A stretch of 64,000 nt of DNA from Nocardia sp. NRRL S-836 (GTDB lineage: Bacteria; Actinomycetota; Actinomycetes; Mycobacteriales; Pseudonocardiaceae), in assembly GCF_001279525.1 (NCBI RefSeq), contig NZ_LGDY01000126.1, forward strand, positions 1 through 64,000. Reading direction: 5' to 3'. The translations under genes and the position numbers were made by a program. Positions 51,809 through 61,415 of the stretch are shown here, one piece after another. Numbering within the stretch: the stretch's first letter is position 1; every line of letters starts with the position of its first letter. The notes beneath the pieces are model-generated. The model searched no databases. It saw only the letters and a list, made by a program, of their open reading frames with translations, and was not told the DNA's origin.

Positions 51809-53008
51809 ATGAGGAGAACCCTGGCCGTGGGCCTGACGATCGTGACCGTCACCGCACTGGCCACGCCCACCACCGCCGCCCCCGATCCGGCTCGTCACCC
51901 GGCCCGCGGGCAGGCCGTCCTGACGAACTTCGCCGCGCTGCCCGCCGAGACCTTCGTCCCCGGCAGCGAGCCCAGCGGCGCCGCGCTCGGCACGGCTCCG
52001 GTCAACGGCGTCACGCCGCCGTTCGCCGACCAGCCGGTCCAGGGCTTCAGCGGCCTGCTGCGCAACAGCGACGGCACGTTCGACGTCATCTCGGACAACG
52101 GCTTCGGCACCAGGGCCAACAGCGCCGACTTCCTGCTGCGCATCCACCGGATCGCCCCGGAGTTCCGGTCGGGGAACGTCGACGTGCTCGGCGGCATCAC
52201 GCTCACCGACCCCGGCAACAGGATGCCGTTCCCGCTCGTGCGCGCGGACCGGGTGCTGACCGGCCAGGACCTCGACATCGAGTCGATCACCCGCACCGCC
52301 GACGGCACCTACTGGATCGGTGACGAGTTCGGCCCGTACCTGCTGCACTTCGACCGCGCCGGCCGGCTCCTCTCGGCCCCGGTCCCGCTGCCTGGCGTGC
52401 GTGCGCCGGAGAACCCGGCCGGTAGCCCCAACCTGGGCAGCAGCAAGGGTTTCGAGGCGATCACCCTCTCCCCCGACGGCAAGACGATCAACGCGCTGCT
52501 GGAGGGCACCGTCGCCGGTGACGAGCCGGGCACGCTGCGGCTGAACGAGCTCGACGTCGAGCGCAACCGGTTCACCGGAACGAGGTGGGTCTACCAGCTG
52601 GAGAACCCGGATCTCGCCATCGGTGACGCCATCGCGGTCGACCGGAACCGGCTGCTGGTCATCGAGCGCGACGGCGGCCAGGGCGCCGCCGCGCTGGTCA
52701 AGCGGATCTACCTCGCCGACAAGCGCGACCGCGACCGGGACGGCAAGCTCGACAAGACGCTGGTCGCGGACCTGCTCGACCTCGCGAACCCGAAGCACGT
52801 GGGCGGCCAGGCCGACCCGTTCCGCTTCCCGTTCACCACGATCGAGGACGTCACGATCCTCGACGACCGGACGCTGCTGGTCGCCAACGACAACAACTTC
52901 CCGTCGTCGTCGGGCCGCACGCCGGGCAAGCCGGACGACAACGAGCTCATCACCATCAGGCTGGCCGACACCCTGCACGCCGACCCGCGGGTGCTGCGCC
53001 GACGCTGA
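51809..53008 (+). CDS. secreted phytase-like esterase
   Basis: A 399-aa protein with a Sec signal peptide (RRTLAVGLTIVTVTALATPTTAA). The mature domain matches the esterase-like activity of phytase family (PF13449): VQGFSGLLRNSDGTFDVISDNGFG, YWIGDEFGPYLLHFD, GFEAITLSPDGKTINALLEG and VERIxRD-like segments with metal-binding Asp. It probably hydrolyses phosphoesters outside the cell. The ATG at 51809 starts the signal peptide. Confidence 0.85.
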   Translation: MRRTLAVGLTIVTVTALATPTTAAPDPARHPARGQAVLTNFAALPAETFVPGSEPSGAALGTAPVNGVTPPFADQPVQGFSGLLRNSDGTFDVISDNGFGTRANSADFLLRIHRIAPEFRSGNVDVLGGITLTDPGNRMPFPLVRADRVLTGQDLDIESITRTADGTYWIGDEFGPYLLHFDRAGRLLSAPVPLPGVRAPENPAGSPNLGSSKGFEAITLSPDGKTINALLEGTVAGDEPGTLRLNELDVERNRFTGTRWVYQLENPDLAIGDAIAVDRNRLLVIERDGGQGAAALVKRIYLADKRDRDRDGKLDKTLVADLLDLANPKHVGGQADPFRFPFTTIEDVTILDDRTLLVANDNNFPSSSGRTPGKPDDNELITIRLADTLHADPRVLRRR

Positions 53009-53030
53009 ACCGGCGGGCCGAAACGAGAGA

Positions 53031-53072
53031 GCGCTCTCACCTGTGGACAGGCCTGTCCGCGGGTGAGAGCGC
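53031..53072. terminator. bidirectional terminator between esterase and beta-glucosidase genes
   Basis: GCGCTCTCACC and GGTGAGAGCGC form an 11-bp stem enclosing a second palindrome (GGACAGGCCTGTCC). It sits between two convergent genes, 22 bases after one stop and 14 before the other. Confidence 0.75.
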
Positions 53073-53086
53073 CGAAGCCCCCGGTA

Positions 53087-54508
53087 CTAGACGGTGTAGC
53101 CGTGCGCGGGCAGGCCGTTGTTCCCGATGATCCGGGCGAACGTGGCCGCGCTCTCCTTGACGGTGCGCTGCTGCGTCTCGAAGTCGACGTGCACGATGCC
53201 GAACCGCTGCGAGTACCCGGCCGCCCACTCGAAGTTGTCGAGCAGCGACCACGCGAGGTAGCCGCGGACGTCCGCACCCGCCGAGATCGCCCGGTGCACC
53301 GCGCGCACGTGGTCCACCAGGTACCTGGTCCGCTGCACGTCCACGACGCGGCCCAGCTCGTCGACCTCGTCCGGGAACGCGGAGCCGTTCTCCGTGACCA
53401 CCAGCGGGATCCCGTCGACGTGCCGCGACAGGCGCACCAGCAGCTCGGTGAACGCGTCGGCGTTCTGCTCCCACCCGAACCCGGTGAGCTCACCGCGCGG
53501 CGGCTGCATCGCGACACCGCGCAGACCGGCGTGCGGGCCCTCCGGCACGAAGTCCGGGTCGGCCGCCGCCACGCGGGTCGGGTTGTAGTAGTTGACGCCG
53601 ATCCAGTCGACCGGGGTGGCGATGGTCTCCATGTCGCCGTCGCGGACCACGTTCGTCCAGTCGCCCAGCCAGCTCGTGTCCTGCAGGACGTCGAGCGGGT
53701 AGCCGCGGCCGAGCACCGGGTCGAGCAGGATGCGGTTCTGCAGCCCGTCGACCTTGCGCACGGCCTCCAGCGAGGCCTCCGACTCGTCGTCCGCCCAGAT
53801 CGTGCTGAAGTTGAGCACGAGCGAGAGCCGGTGCGACTCGGGTGCCTGCGCGCGCAACGCCTGCGTGGCCAGCCCGTGGGCGAGCAACAGGTGGTGCGCC
53901 GCCTCCAGGGAGGCCACCGGGTCGGCCACGCCCGGCGCGTGGATGCCGTTGCCGTAACCCAGGAACGCCGACACCCACGGCTCGTTCAACGTCGTCCACG
54001 CCTGCACCCGGTCCCCGAGCCGCTCGTGCACGATCGCCGCGTAGTCGGCGAAGCGGTAGGCGGTGTCGCGGTTGCGCCAGCCGCCGAAGTCCTCCAGCAC
54101 CTGCGGGAGGTCCCAGTGGTACAGCGTCACGAGCGGCTGAATGCCCTTGTCCAGCAGCGCGTCCACCAGCCGGTCGTAGAACGCGAGACCGCGCTCCTCG
54201 ACCGCGCCGCTGCCGCCCGGCTGGATGCGCGGCCACGCCACCGAGAACCGGTAGGCGGCCAGCCCCAGCGACGCCATCAGGTCCACATCGGACTCATACC
54301 TGCGGTAGTGGTCGCAGGCGGGGTCACCGGTGTCGCCGGCGAGCACCTTGCCGGGTGTCGCGGCGAAGGTGTCCCAGATCGAGGGCCCTCGACCGTCCAC
54401 TGTGGTCGATCCCTCGATCTGGAACGCCGCGGTCGCCGCTCCCCACAGGAAGTCCGGTGGGAAGCTCAGCACCTCCCGCTCGACCTCGACGTCCGAGTCG
54501 GTCGTCAT
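53087..54508 (-). CDS. GH1 beta-glucosidase
   Basis: A 473-aa family 1 glycoside hydrolase. Acid/base Glu in TLNEPWVSAFLGYG, nucleophile Glu in LVVTENGSAFPD, and the FLWGAATAAFQIEG N-terminus are standard. No signal peptide, so it acts in the cytoplasm on imported disaccharides such as cellobiose. Last gene of the ABC sugar operon, 23 bases after the second permease gene; the arrangement resembles cebEFG-bglC of streptomycetes. Confidence 0.95.
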   Translation of the reverse strand: MTTDSDVEVEREVLSFPPDFLWGAATAAFQIEGSTTVDGRGPSIWDTFAATPGKVLAGDTGDPACDHYRRYESDVDLMASLGLAAYRFSVAWPRIQPGGSGAVEERGLAFYDRLVDALLDKGIQPLVTLYHWDLPQVLEDFGGWRNRDTAYRFADYAAIVHERLGDRVQAWTTLNEPWVSAFLGYGNGIHAPGVADPVASLEAAHHLLLAHGLATQALRAQAPESHRLSLVLNFSTIWADDESEASLEAVRKVDGLQNRILLDPVLGRGYPLDVLQDTSWLGDWTNVVRDGDMETIATPVDWIGVNYYNPTRVAAADPDFVPEGPHAGLRGVAMQPPRGELTGFGWEQNADAFTELLVRLSRHVDGIPLVVTENGSAFPDEVDELGRVVDVQRTRYLVDHVRAVHRAISAGADVRGYLAWSLLDNFEWAAGYSQRFGIVHVDFETQQRTVKESAATFARIIGNNGLPAHGYTV

Positions 54509-54531
54509 TCACTCACATCCCTCTGCGGCGT

Positions 54532-55356
54532 TCAGCCCTTGACAGCGCCCTGCATGATGCCCCCGACGATCTGGCGGGACAGCAGGACGAAGATCGCGAT
54601 CACCGGCAGCACGGCGAGCGTCGCGCCGGCCAGCATCAGCGAGTAGTCGGTGTAGTACCCGCTGGCCAGTGTCGACAGCGCGACCTGGACGGTCGGGCTG
54701 TCGTTGGGGTCGAGCACGATCAGCGGCCAGAAGAAGTCGTTCCACGACGTCATGAACGTGAACATGCCGAGCACCGCCGCCTGTGGCCGCACCGCGGGGA
54801 ACCCGACGTGCCAGAACGTCCGCAGCACCGAGCACCCGTCGACCCGCGCGGCCTCGATCAGCTCGTACGGCACGGTCTCCTCGCACGCCTGGCGCATCCA
54901 GAACACCGCGAACGAGCCGATCAGCACCGGGACGATGACGGCCTGCAGCGTGCCGTACCAGTCCAGGTCCGACATCAGCATGTACAGCGGGATCACGCCC
55001 AGCTGCGTGGGCACCATGGCGGTGCCGAGCACGACCAGGAACAGCGAGTCGCGTCCCTTGAACCGCAGCCGGGCGAACGCGAAGCCCGCGAGCGTGCCGA
55101 GCACGACGTTCGAGATCGCCACGGTCGAGGCGACGATGAACGAGTTCTGCATCGCCAGCCAGAAGTCGACCGTGTCGAAGACGCGGGTGACGTTCTCGAC
55201 CAGGTTGCCGCCGGGGATCAGCGGCGGCACCCGCTCGCCGAGCACCGAGTTGTCCTTCGACGCCACGATGAACGAGTAGTACAGCGGGAACACCGAGGCC
55301 ACGAGCACCGCGACCAGGAACCCGTAGAGCAGCGGTCCCGCCTTCGCGCGAGTCAT
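54532..55356 (-). CDS. carbohydrate ABC transporter permease (MalG-type)
   Basis: A 274-aa CUT1 permease with six helices. The cytoplasmic EAA loop reads YELIEAARVDGCSVLRTFWHVGFPAVRP and FFWPLIVL follows helix 5, both typical of MalG proteins. It pairs with the upstream permease to form the channel for a di- or oligosaccharide. Only 2 bases separate it from that gene. Confidence 0.93.
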   Translation of the reverse strand: MTRAKAGPLLYGFLVAVLVASVFPLYYSFIVASKDNSVLGERVPPLIPGGNLVENVTRVFDTVDFWLAMQNSFIVASTVAISNVVLGTLAGFAFARLRFKGRDSLFLVVLGTAMVPTQLGVIPLYMLMSDLDWYGTLQAVIVPVLIGSFAVFWMRQACEETVPYELIEAARVDGCSVLRTFWHVGFPAVRPQAAVLGMFTFMTSWNDFFWPLIVLDPNDSPTVQVALSTLASGYYTDYSLMLAGATLAVLPVIAIFVLLSRQIVGGIMQGAVKG

Positions 55357-55358
55357 GA

Positions 55359-56339
55359 TCACCCCTTCGACGCGATGCGCCGCGTCAGCGAGAAGTTGAT
55401 GACCGCGACCAGCAGCACGACGATGAACAGCATCCACGCCACGGTCGCCGCGTAGCCCGCGTCGAACAGCCGGAAGCCCTTCTCGTACATGTAGAGCACG
55501 AGCGTCTGGAACTGCCGGTCCGAGCCGCCGGTGCTGTTGTTGGCGGCGAAACCGGGGTCGAACAGCGCCGGTTCCGCGAACAGCTGCAGGCCACCGATGG
55601 TCGAGGTGACGACGGTGAACAGGATGGTCGGCCGGATCGAGGGCACGGTGATGGCCCAGAACATCCGCCAGCGCGACGCACCGTCCAGGGTGGCCGACTC
55701 GTACATGTCCCTCGGCACCGACTGCATGGCGGCCAAGTACAGCAGCGCGTTGTACCCGGTCCAGCGCCACATCACCATCGACGAGACGGCGAGGTGCGAG
55801 GCCCACGTCTCCGCGCGCCAGTCGACCGGGTCGATCCCGACGAGCCCGAGCAGGTAGTTCACGATGCCGAAGTCGCGGCCGTAGAACTGCGCGAACACCA
55901 GTGCCACCGCGGCGACCGAGATGACGTTGGGCAGCAGCACGCCCGCGCGCCAGAACGCCCTGCCCCGCAGTCCCCTGTCGAGCAACGCGGCCAGGCCGAG
56001 CGCCGCGAGCAGCTGCGGCACGGTCGACAGGACGAACAGGCTGATCGTGTTGAACAGCGCGTTCCAGAAGTTCGGGTCGCCGAACAGCCGGCTGTAGTTG
56101 TCCAGGCCGACGAACCCCTGGTCACCGTCGATCAGCTGCCAGTCGTGCAGCGACACCCACGCCGTGTACAGCAGCGGGTAGAGCCCGAAGACCGCGAACA
56201 CGACGAAGAACGGCGCGATGATCAGGTACGGCGTGTACCTGGCGTCCCAGCGGCTCAGCCCCAGTCGCCTGGGCTTGTCCGGAGGAGGAGGAACCGAGGC
56301 GGCCGAAGCCGCCTCGGTCTCCGCACGCGTCAACGTCAC
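55359..56339 (-). CDS. carbohydrate ABC transporter permease (MalF-type)
   Basis: A 326-aa CUT1 permease; N-terminal cytoplasmic tail, then six helices and the EAA loop (DMYESATLDGASRWRMFWAITVP). GTG start overlapping the binding-protein gene stop (GTGA). Together with the MalG-type permease, it transports the sugar delivered by the lipoprotein. No ATPase gene is in the operon; an MsiK-type shared ATPase elsewhere is expected. Confidence 0.93.
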   Translation of the reverse strand: MTLTRAETEAASAASVPPPPDKPRRLGLSRWDARYTPYLIIAPFFVVFAVFGLYPLLYTAWVSLHDWQLIDGDQGFVGLDNYSRLFGDPNFWNALFNTISLFVLSTVPQLLAALGLAALLDRGLRGRAFWRAGVLLPNVISVAAVALVFAQFYGRDFGIVNYLLGLVGIDPVDWRAETWASHLAVSSMVMWRWTGYNALLYLAAMQSVPRDMYESATLDGASRWRMFWAITVPSIRPTILFTVVTSTIGGLQLFAEPALFDPGFAANNSTGGSDRQFQTLVLYMYEKGFRLFDAGYAATVAWMLFIVVLLVAVINFSLTRRIASKG

Positions 56340-57598
56340 TTGACGACGTCCTGCGCTTCCTTCAACGCCTGCGTCCAGGCGTCGGCTCCGGACTGCTTGC
56401 CCTGCTCGACCCGCGTGAGCGCGGAGGCGAACACGGGGCCGACCTTCGAGTCCTTCGTGCCGCGGTAGGTGGGCTTGAGCGACTCGGCGGAGCTGGCGAA
56501 GATCTGGCCGACCGGCGCGGAGTTGAAGTACTCGTTGACCGTGGCCTGCACCTCGGCGTCCTGGTAGACCTTGGGCTGGCTGGGCAGGTTGCCGGTCTCC
56601 TTGAAGATCCGCTTCTGCTGCTCGGGGGCGGTCAGCCACCTGGCCAGCTCGTAGGCCTCCTTGGGGTGCTTGCCCTGCTTCGGGATCGCGAGGAACGACC
56701 CGCCCCAGTTGCCGCCACCGCCGGGCGCCGTCGTGACGTCCCACTTGCCGGCCGCACCGTCACCGGCACCGGCCTTGATGAGCGCGAGCGCCCAGGCGGG
56801 GCAGGTGGTGGTGGCGAACGAGCCCTGCTTCAGCGCGACGTTCCACTCCTGGCTGAACGGCTCCAGCGCGCCGGTCTGCTGCTTGGTGCCCAGCGCCGCC
56901 GCGGTGTCGAACGCGGTCTTGACCTTGTCGTTCTTCTCCGCGATGTAGGAGTCGTCCTTCGCGAAGTAGCCCTCCTCGGTCTGGTCGAGGATGGCCTTGT
57001 AGACGTTGCGGCCGGTGTCGACGAACTTCACGCCCGGCGTCTTGGCCGTGAACTGGTCGGCGACCTTCGCGTAGTCCGCCCACGTCGGCCACAGCTTCGC
57101 GACCTCGGTGCGGTCGGTCGGCAGGCCGGCCGCCGCGAACAGGTCGCTGCGGTAGCACAGGCCCAGGCTGCCCATGTCGGTGCCGAGGCCCACGACGAAC
57201 TCGCCGTTGTCGGCGGTGCCCTGGTTCCACTTCCAGTCGGCCCACTGCGACTTCAGGTCCTTGGCGCCGTAGTCGGCGAGGTTCACGAACTTGTCCTTGG
57301 AGGCGCGGAACTGGCTGACCACGCCCTCCTCCAGCGCGACGATGTCCGCGGCACCGCGGCCACCCGCCAGCTGCGTGGCGAGCTGCGTGTTGTGCTGCTC
57401 CATCTTGACCTTGCGCTGCTCGATCTTGACGTTCTGATGCGAGGCCATGTACTCCTCGATCAGCTTGTCGTAGCCGAAGTCGGAGAACAGGCCCAGTGAC
57501 AGCTCGATCTTGCCGTCAGCCTCGGAACTCCCGCCGCATCCCGCGGCCAGAACCAGCACGAGGGTCGCAGCGGTGCTGCCGACCAGCCTTCTGTTCAT
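56336..57598 (-). CDS. sugar ABC transporter substrate-binding lipoprotein
   Basis: A 420-aa extracytoplasmic solute-binding protein. Lipobox LVLAAGC at residue 21; then typical CUT1 features: the Asp/Glu-rich first strand region, WAALALIKAG, FLAIPKQGKHPKEAYELARWLT and a C-terminal helical segment. It binds the oligosaccharide at the cell surface. First gene of the four-gene importer/beta-glucosidase operon, under a promoter with a LacI-type operator. Confidence 0.93.
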   Translation of the reverse strand: MNRRLVGSTAATLVLVLAAGCGGSSEADGKIELSLGLFSDFGYDKLIEEYMASHQNVKIEQRKVKMEQHNTQLATQLAGGRGAADIVALEEGVVSQFRASKDKFVNLADYGAKDLKSQWADWKWNQGTADNGEFVVGLGTDMGSLGLCYRSDLFAAAGLPTDRTEVAKLWPTWADYAKVADQFTAKTPGVKFVDTGRNVYKAILDQTEEGYFAKDDSYIAEKNDKVKTAFDTAAALGTKQQTGALEPFSQEWNVALKQGSFATTTCPAWALALIKAGAGDGAAGKWDVTTAPGGGGNWGGSFLAIPKQGKHPKEAYELARWLTAPEQQKRIFKETGNLPSQPKVYQDAEVQATVNEYFNSAPVGQIFASSAESLKPTYRGTKDSKVGPVFASALTRVEQGKQSGADAWTQALKEAQDVVK

Positions 57599-57638
57599 CC
57601 GTCCTCCTCGACGGCGCCGTAGGCGCATGTGAACCACG

Positions 57639-57654
57639 GTGAGAGCGCTCTCAC
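57639..57654. promoter_or_regulatory. LacI-type operator of the sugar operon
   Basis: GTGAGAGCGCTCTCAC is a perfect 16-bp palindrome with the central CG step typical of LacI/CebR-family operators. It overlaps the -10 end of the promoter, so binding would repress the operon. Confidence 0.75.
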
Positions 57655-57681
57655 ACTCAACTGGAGAGCGGCCGCTGTCAA
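57653..57681 (-). promoter_or_regulatory. sigma-70-type promoter of the sugar operon
   Basis: On the minus strand TTGACA (57676-57681) is a perfect -35; 17 bases on, GAGTGT (57653-57658) is a weak -10. The LacI-type operator starts at its edge. It drives the binding-protein gene about 55 bases downstream. Confidence 0.6.
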
Positions 57682-57785
57682 GCGGTCGACATCGTTCCGT
57701 AACTTTGTGGAGGCGGGCAACAAAAACCTGTGCCGGGATCGTCCTGTGCCCCGATCGAGACCACGCGGGAGCGCGCGAACGAGAA

Positions 57786-57820
57786 GAGGGACGACCGGGC
57801 CCTCGCTCCGGTCGTCCCTC
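57786..57820 (-). terminator. hairpin terminator
   Basis: GAGGGACGACCGG and its perfect complement form a 13-bp stem with a 9-base loop, downstream of the exporter permease gene on the minus strand and facing the sugar promoter. Confidence 0.65.
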
Positions 57821-58015
57821 TCATCCCAGGTAGAGGGCATTGCGACGAAAAAATGACGCCCGCTCCCAAGATTTTTTTCCGCGTGCCCTCGACACAGCGG
57901 AGGCCCGGCGCCCCGACGGCACCGGACCTCCACCGATCCCCGGTCGTGCGGCCCCTGTTCCGCACGTCCGGCCCGCCCGGTCCGGGGCCCCGACCCCCGG
58001 TTCCGGACGAACGTC

Positions 58016-60532
58016 CTACGCCTCCGCCATGCCCGCGACCACGGAGTTCTTCGCCGCCCGGCGTGCGGGCAGTGCGGCCGCGACGACCGCCGCGACCACG
58101 GCCAGGCCGAGCATGATGCCGATCTGGCCGAACGGGACGGAGAAGCTGATCTGGAACTCGTCGTTGGAGATCGCCTCGACCAGCAGCCACCCGAACCCGG
58201 CGCCGAGCAGGACGCCCACGACCGCGCCGATCAGCGCCATCAGGATCGACTCGACCACCAGCATCTGCCGCAGCTGGCCCCTGGTGAGGCCCAGGGCCCG
58301 CAGCAACGCCGACTCGCGGGTCCGTTCCAGGACCGAGAGCGTCAGCGTGTTCGCGATGCCGAACAGGGCGATGACCAGCGCCAGGCCGACGAGCGCCCAG
58401 ATGAAGAGCAGGATCTGGTCGATCTGGGCGTTGAGCTCGGCCTTCGTCTCGGCGGCGGAGTTCAGCACCGCGACCGGCGAGGTGGCGATGACGCGTTCCA
58501 GGTCGGCCCGCGCGGTCGCGACGTCGGTGCCCGGCGCGAGCTTGACCAGCAGCTTCCCGTACCCCTTCGGTGCCTCCTTCAGCACCGAGGTGGCCGAGGG
58601 CAGCGTCACGATGCCCGTGCCGAAGCTGCTGTCCTTGAGCAGCGCGACGACCGTGAAGTCCTTGCCGCCGAGCTTCAGCGGCGAGCCGACCGAGAGGCCC
58701 GCTTCCTTGGCCTCCTTCTCGCGCATCGCGATCTCGTTGTCCTTGAGCGCGGTCAACGGCCCGGTGGTCGTCTGCGCCCGCACCAGCGACCCGATCGCGT
58801 CCGCCGGGTAGCCGGTCACGTAGGCGTACGGCAGCTGCGGCGACTCGGTGGACGCGGTGAGCTCCGGCGCGACCTTCGCGACGTTGCGGACCTTCGCGAG
58901 CTCGTCGGCGAACTTCTGCGTGAGCGGCTGGCTGTAGACGCTCGACGTGACCTCGTAGTCGGACGGGAACTGCTCGTCGACCTTCTTGTTCATCGTCTCG
59001 CGGCCGCTGCCGGCCACGACCGTCACCATCGCCACGATGGTCACGCCGATCATCAGCGCCGCCGTGGTCGCGGCCGTGCGCTTGGGGTTGCGGCCCGCGT
59101 TGGCCGAGGCCAGCTTGGCCGGGACACCGCGCAGCACCTTGCCGAACAGGCGGTTGACCGGGCCCACGTAGAGCGGGCCGAGGAGCAGGACCGCGAACAG
59201 CAGCACCATCGTGGCGCCGCCGGTGATGAACAGCGCGGGCTCCTCCTTCTCCTGCTGCAGGCCGAGGTAGACGGCGGCACCGCCGACCAGCGCGACCAGG
59301 GTGGCGACCGCGATGCGGACCTTGCCGGTGCGGGCGACGTCGTCGTGGCTGTCGGGCTGCGAGCGCAGCGCGGCGACCGGTGCGACCTTCGTGGCGCGGC
59401 GGGCCGGCAGCACGGCCGACAGCACGGTCACGACGACACCGACGCCGAAGCCGGCGGCGATGGTCACCCACGAGATCGGCAGGCGGATCGCGACGTCGTC
59501 GCCGCTCGGGCCGCCGACCGTGCCCACCAGTGCCTGCAGGCCGGCCGAGACGCCGAGACCGCCGAGGATGCCGAGCACGGACGCCGCGAGCCCCATGAAG
59601 ACCGCTTCGGCGAGCACGCTGCGGAACACCTGGCCGCGTTCGGCGCCGACGCAGCGCAGCAGCGCGAGCTCCTTGGTGCGCTGGGCGACCAGGATCGTGA
59701 AGGTGTTGTAGATGACCATGCCCGCGACGACGAGCGAGATCGCGGCGAACGCGAGCAGAAACGTCTTGATCTCCGCGGCGGCGTCACCGACCTGCGCCAG
59801 CGTCTCCTGGGTCAGCTGCTCACCGGTCTGCACGTTGTAGTTCGCACCGATGACGGCCTTGATGTTGTCCACGAGCTGCTGCTGGGACACACCGTCCTTC
59901 GCGACGGCGACGATCTCGTAGACGCGCTGCTTGGGGATGACCGTGCGCAGGCCCTCCGGCGACACCACGACGTGGTCGCTGCCGGACATCGAGATGCTGC
60001 TCGCGCCCTGCTGGTAGGTGCCGACGATGGTGAACGCGTGCTCGGCGTTGTCCTCGTCGAGCAGCTTGAGCTTGTCGCCGACCTTGAGCTTCGCGATCTG
60101 CGCGGTCTTGACGTCGACGGAGGCCTCGTCGGCCTTGGCCGGGTACCTGCCGTCTTCAAGGTTGAAGTCGCGCAGCTTCTCCGTGGTCGGCAACGGCTGG
60201 ACCAGCGCGTTGCGCGCCTTGCCGTCGCCGCCGAGCAGTGCCGCGCTGCCGAACTCGCGGGAGTCCGCGCCGGCCACGCCGTTCGTGGCGCGGATCTTCT
60301 CCACGAAACCGGCCGGGATGCCGTTGTCCCGGTCGGGGCTGTTGTCGGACAGGTGCACCGCCGCGTCCACGTTGCGGGCGCTGCGGGCGAAGTTGTCCCT
60401 GGTCTGTTCGCCGACGGCGTCGCCGAGCACGAGCGTGCCCGTCACGAACGCGACGCCGAGCGCGATGGCGATGCTGGACAGCACCAGCCGCGCCGTGCGG
60501 GCGCGCAGGCCCGCGAGGATCGTCTTCAGCAT
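58016..60532 (-). CDS. ABC transporter permease, FtsX/MacB-like
   Basis: An 838-aa membrane protein with two FtsX-like permease modules: an N-terminal helix and large extracytoplasmic domain (residues about 40-240), helices at about 260-400, a second external domain, then a C-terminal FtsX module (LVGLALVIALFGIANTLTLSVLERTRE; GRRLGLTRGQLRQML-like). Long FtsX proteins of this form export lipids, peptides or antibiotics, or signal cell-wall stress. It follows its ATPase gene by 7 bases. Confidence 0.9.
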   Translation of the reverse strand: MLKTILAGLRARTARLVLSSIAIALGVAFVTGTLVLGDAVGEQTRDNFARSARNVDAAVHLSDNSPDRDNGIPAGFVEKIRATNGVAGADSREFGSAALLGGDGKARNALVQPLPTTEKLRDFNLEDGRYPAKADEASVDVKTAQIAKLKVGDKLKLLDEDNAEHAFTIVGTYQQGASSISMSGSDHVVVSPEGLRTVIPKQRVYEIVAVAKDGVSQQQLVDNIKAVIGANYNVQTGEQLTQETLAQVGDAAAEIKTFLLAFAAISLVVAGMVIYNTFTILVAQRTKELALLRCVGAERGQVFRSVLAEAVFMGLAASVLGILGGLGVSAGLQALVGTVGGPSGDDVAIRLPISWVTIAAGFGVGVVVTVLSAVLPARRATKVAPVAALRSQPDSHDDVARTGKVRIAVATLVALVGGAAVYLGLQQEKEEPALFITGGATMVLLFAVLLLGPLYVGPVNRLFGKVLRGVPAKLASANAGRNPKRTAATTAALMIGVTIVAMVTVVAGSGRETMNKKVDEQFPSDYEVTSSVYSQPLTQKFADELAKVRNVAKVAPELTASTESPQLPYAYVTGYPADAIGSLVRAQTTTGPLTALKDNEIAMREKEAKEAGLSVGSPLKLGGKDFTVVALLKDSSFGTGIVTLPSATSVLKEAPKGYGKLLVKLAPGTDVATARADLERVIATSPVAVLNSAAETKAELNAQIDQILLFIWALVGLALVIALFGIANTLTLSVLERTRESALLRALGLTRGQLRQMLVVESILMALIGAVVGVLLGAGFGWLLVEAISNDEFQISFSVPFGQIGIMLGLAVVAAVVAAALPARRAAKNSVVAGMAEA

Positions 60533-60539
60533 CGCTTGC

Positions 60540-61298
60540 TCACGCCCCCAGGTGCGTGAGGGCGTTCACGACGGACTCGGTGGTGGGCTGGTGGATCTCA
60601 CCGGCGAGGCGGCCGTCGGCGAGCAGCACCACGCGGTCGGCGTAGCTGGCGGCCACCGGGTCGTGCGTCACCATGATCACGGTCTGGCCCAGCTTGCGCA
60701 CCGACATGCGCAGGAAGTCGAGGACCTCGGCACCGCTGCGCGAGTCCAGGTTGCCGGTCGGCTCGTCGGCGAAGATGACCTCGGGACGGGCGACGAGCGC
60801 ACGGGCGCACGCCACGCGCTGCTGCTGGCCACCGGACAGCTCGGTCGGGCGGTGGGTGAGGCGGTCGCGCAGCCCCAGGACGTTGACGATGGTGTCGAAC
60901 CACTCCTTGTCCGGCTTGCGGCCGGCCAGTTCGAGGCCCAGCAGGATGTTCTGCTCCGCGGTCAGCGTCGGCAGCAGGTTGAACGCCTGGAAGACGAAGC
61001 CGACGCGGTCGCGGCGCAGCTTGGTGAGGTCCTTGTCGTTCAGCTTCGTGATCTCGGTCTGTCCGATGTGGATCGCGCCGCTGTCCACGGTGTCCAGTCC
61101 GGCGAGGCAGTGCATCAGCGTCGACTTGCCCGAGCCCGACGGGCCCATGATGGCGGTGAAGCGGCCCGCCTGGAACGCCACGTTGATGCCGTCGAGAGCC
61201 CGCACGGCGGTGTCACCCCTGCCGTAGACCTTCACCAGGTTGTGGGCCGCCGCGGCGGTCGTGCCGACCGCTCCCACCTCGGACACCAGTGCAGACAT
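60540..61298 (-). CDS. ABC transporter ATP-binding protein (MacB/LolD-like)
   Basis: A 252-aa ATPase: Walker A GPSGSGKST, Q-loop VFQAFNLLPTLTAEQN, signature LSGGQQQR, Walker B VIFADEPTGNLDS, switch His in VTHDP. The sequence is that of the MacB/FtsE group that drives FtsX-like permeases. It forms an operon with the downstream permease. The transported substrate is unknown; a drug or cell-envelope exporter is most likely. Confidence 0.95.
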   Translation of the reverse strand: MSALVSEVGAVGTTAAAAHNLVKVYGRGDTAVRALDGINVAFQAGRFTAIMGPSGSGKSTLMHCLAGLDTVDSGAIHIGQTEITKLNDKDLTKLRRDRVGFVFQAFNLLPTLTAEQNILLGLELAGRKPDKEWFDTIVNVLGLRDRLTHRPTELSGGQQQRVACARALVARPEVIFADEPTGNLDSRSGAEVLDFLRMSVRKLGQTVIMVTHDPVAASYADRVVLLADGRLAGEIHQPTTESVVNALTHLGA

Positions 61299-61415
61299 GT
61301 CGCTTGCCTTCCTCGCAGGGGAGTTCCGTGCTTGACGAGGAAGAAGCTATTTCGGCGTCCCGTGCGCGGACATCAACTCCGCGACGCGTTCCGCATCAGC
61401 CTGGAGGATGACAAC

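Larger units (their letters stand above)
57599..58015. other. intergenic region: sugar-operon promoter and exporter terminator
   Basis: About 415 bases. The left part holds the sugar-operon promoter and operator (57639-57681); the middle has the terminator at 57786-57820. The right part (57830-58015) is GC-rich except for two A/T runs near 57845 and 57880, and holds a CGTGCGG/CCGCACG hairpin near 57945-57966. No gene is supported. Confidence 0.5.

Noticed and set aside
53027..53040. Second LacI-type operator as a proven regulatory site
   Set aside because: It coincides with the arm of a terminator hairpin between convergent genes, so it is reported only as a possibility in the findings and not as an annotated operator.
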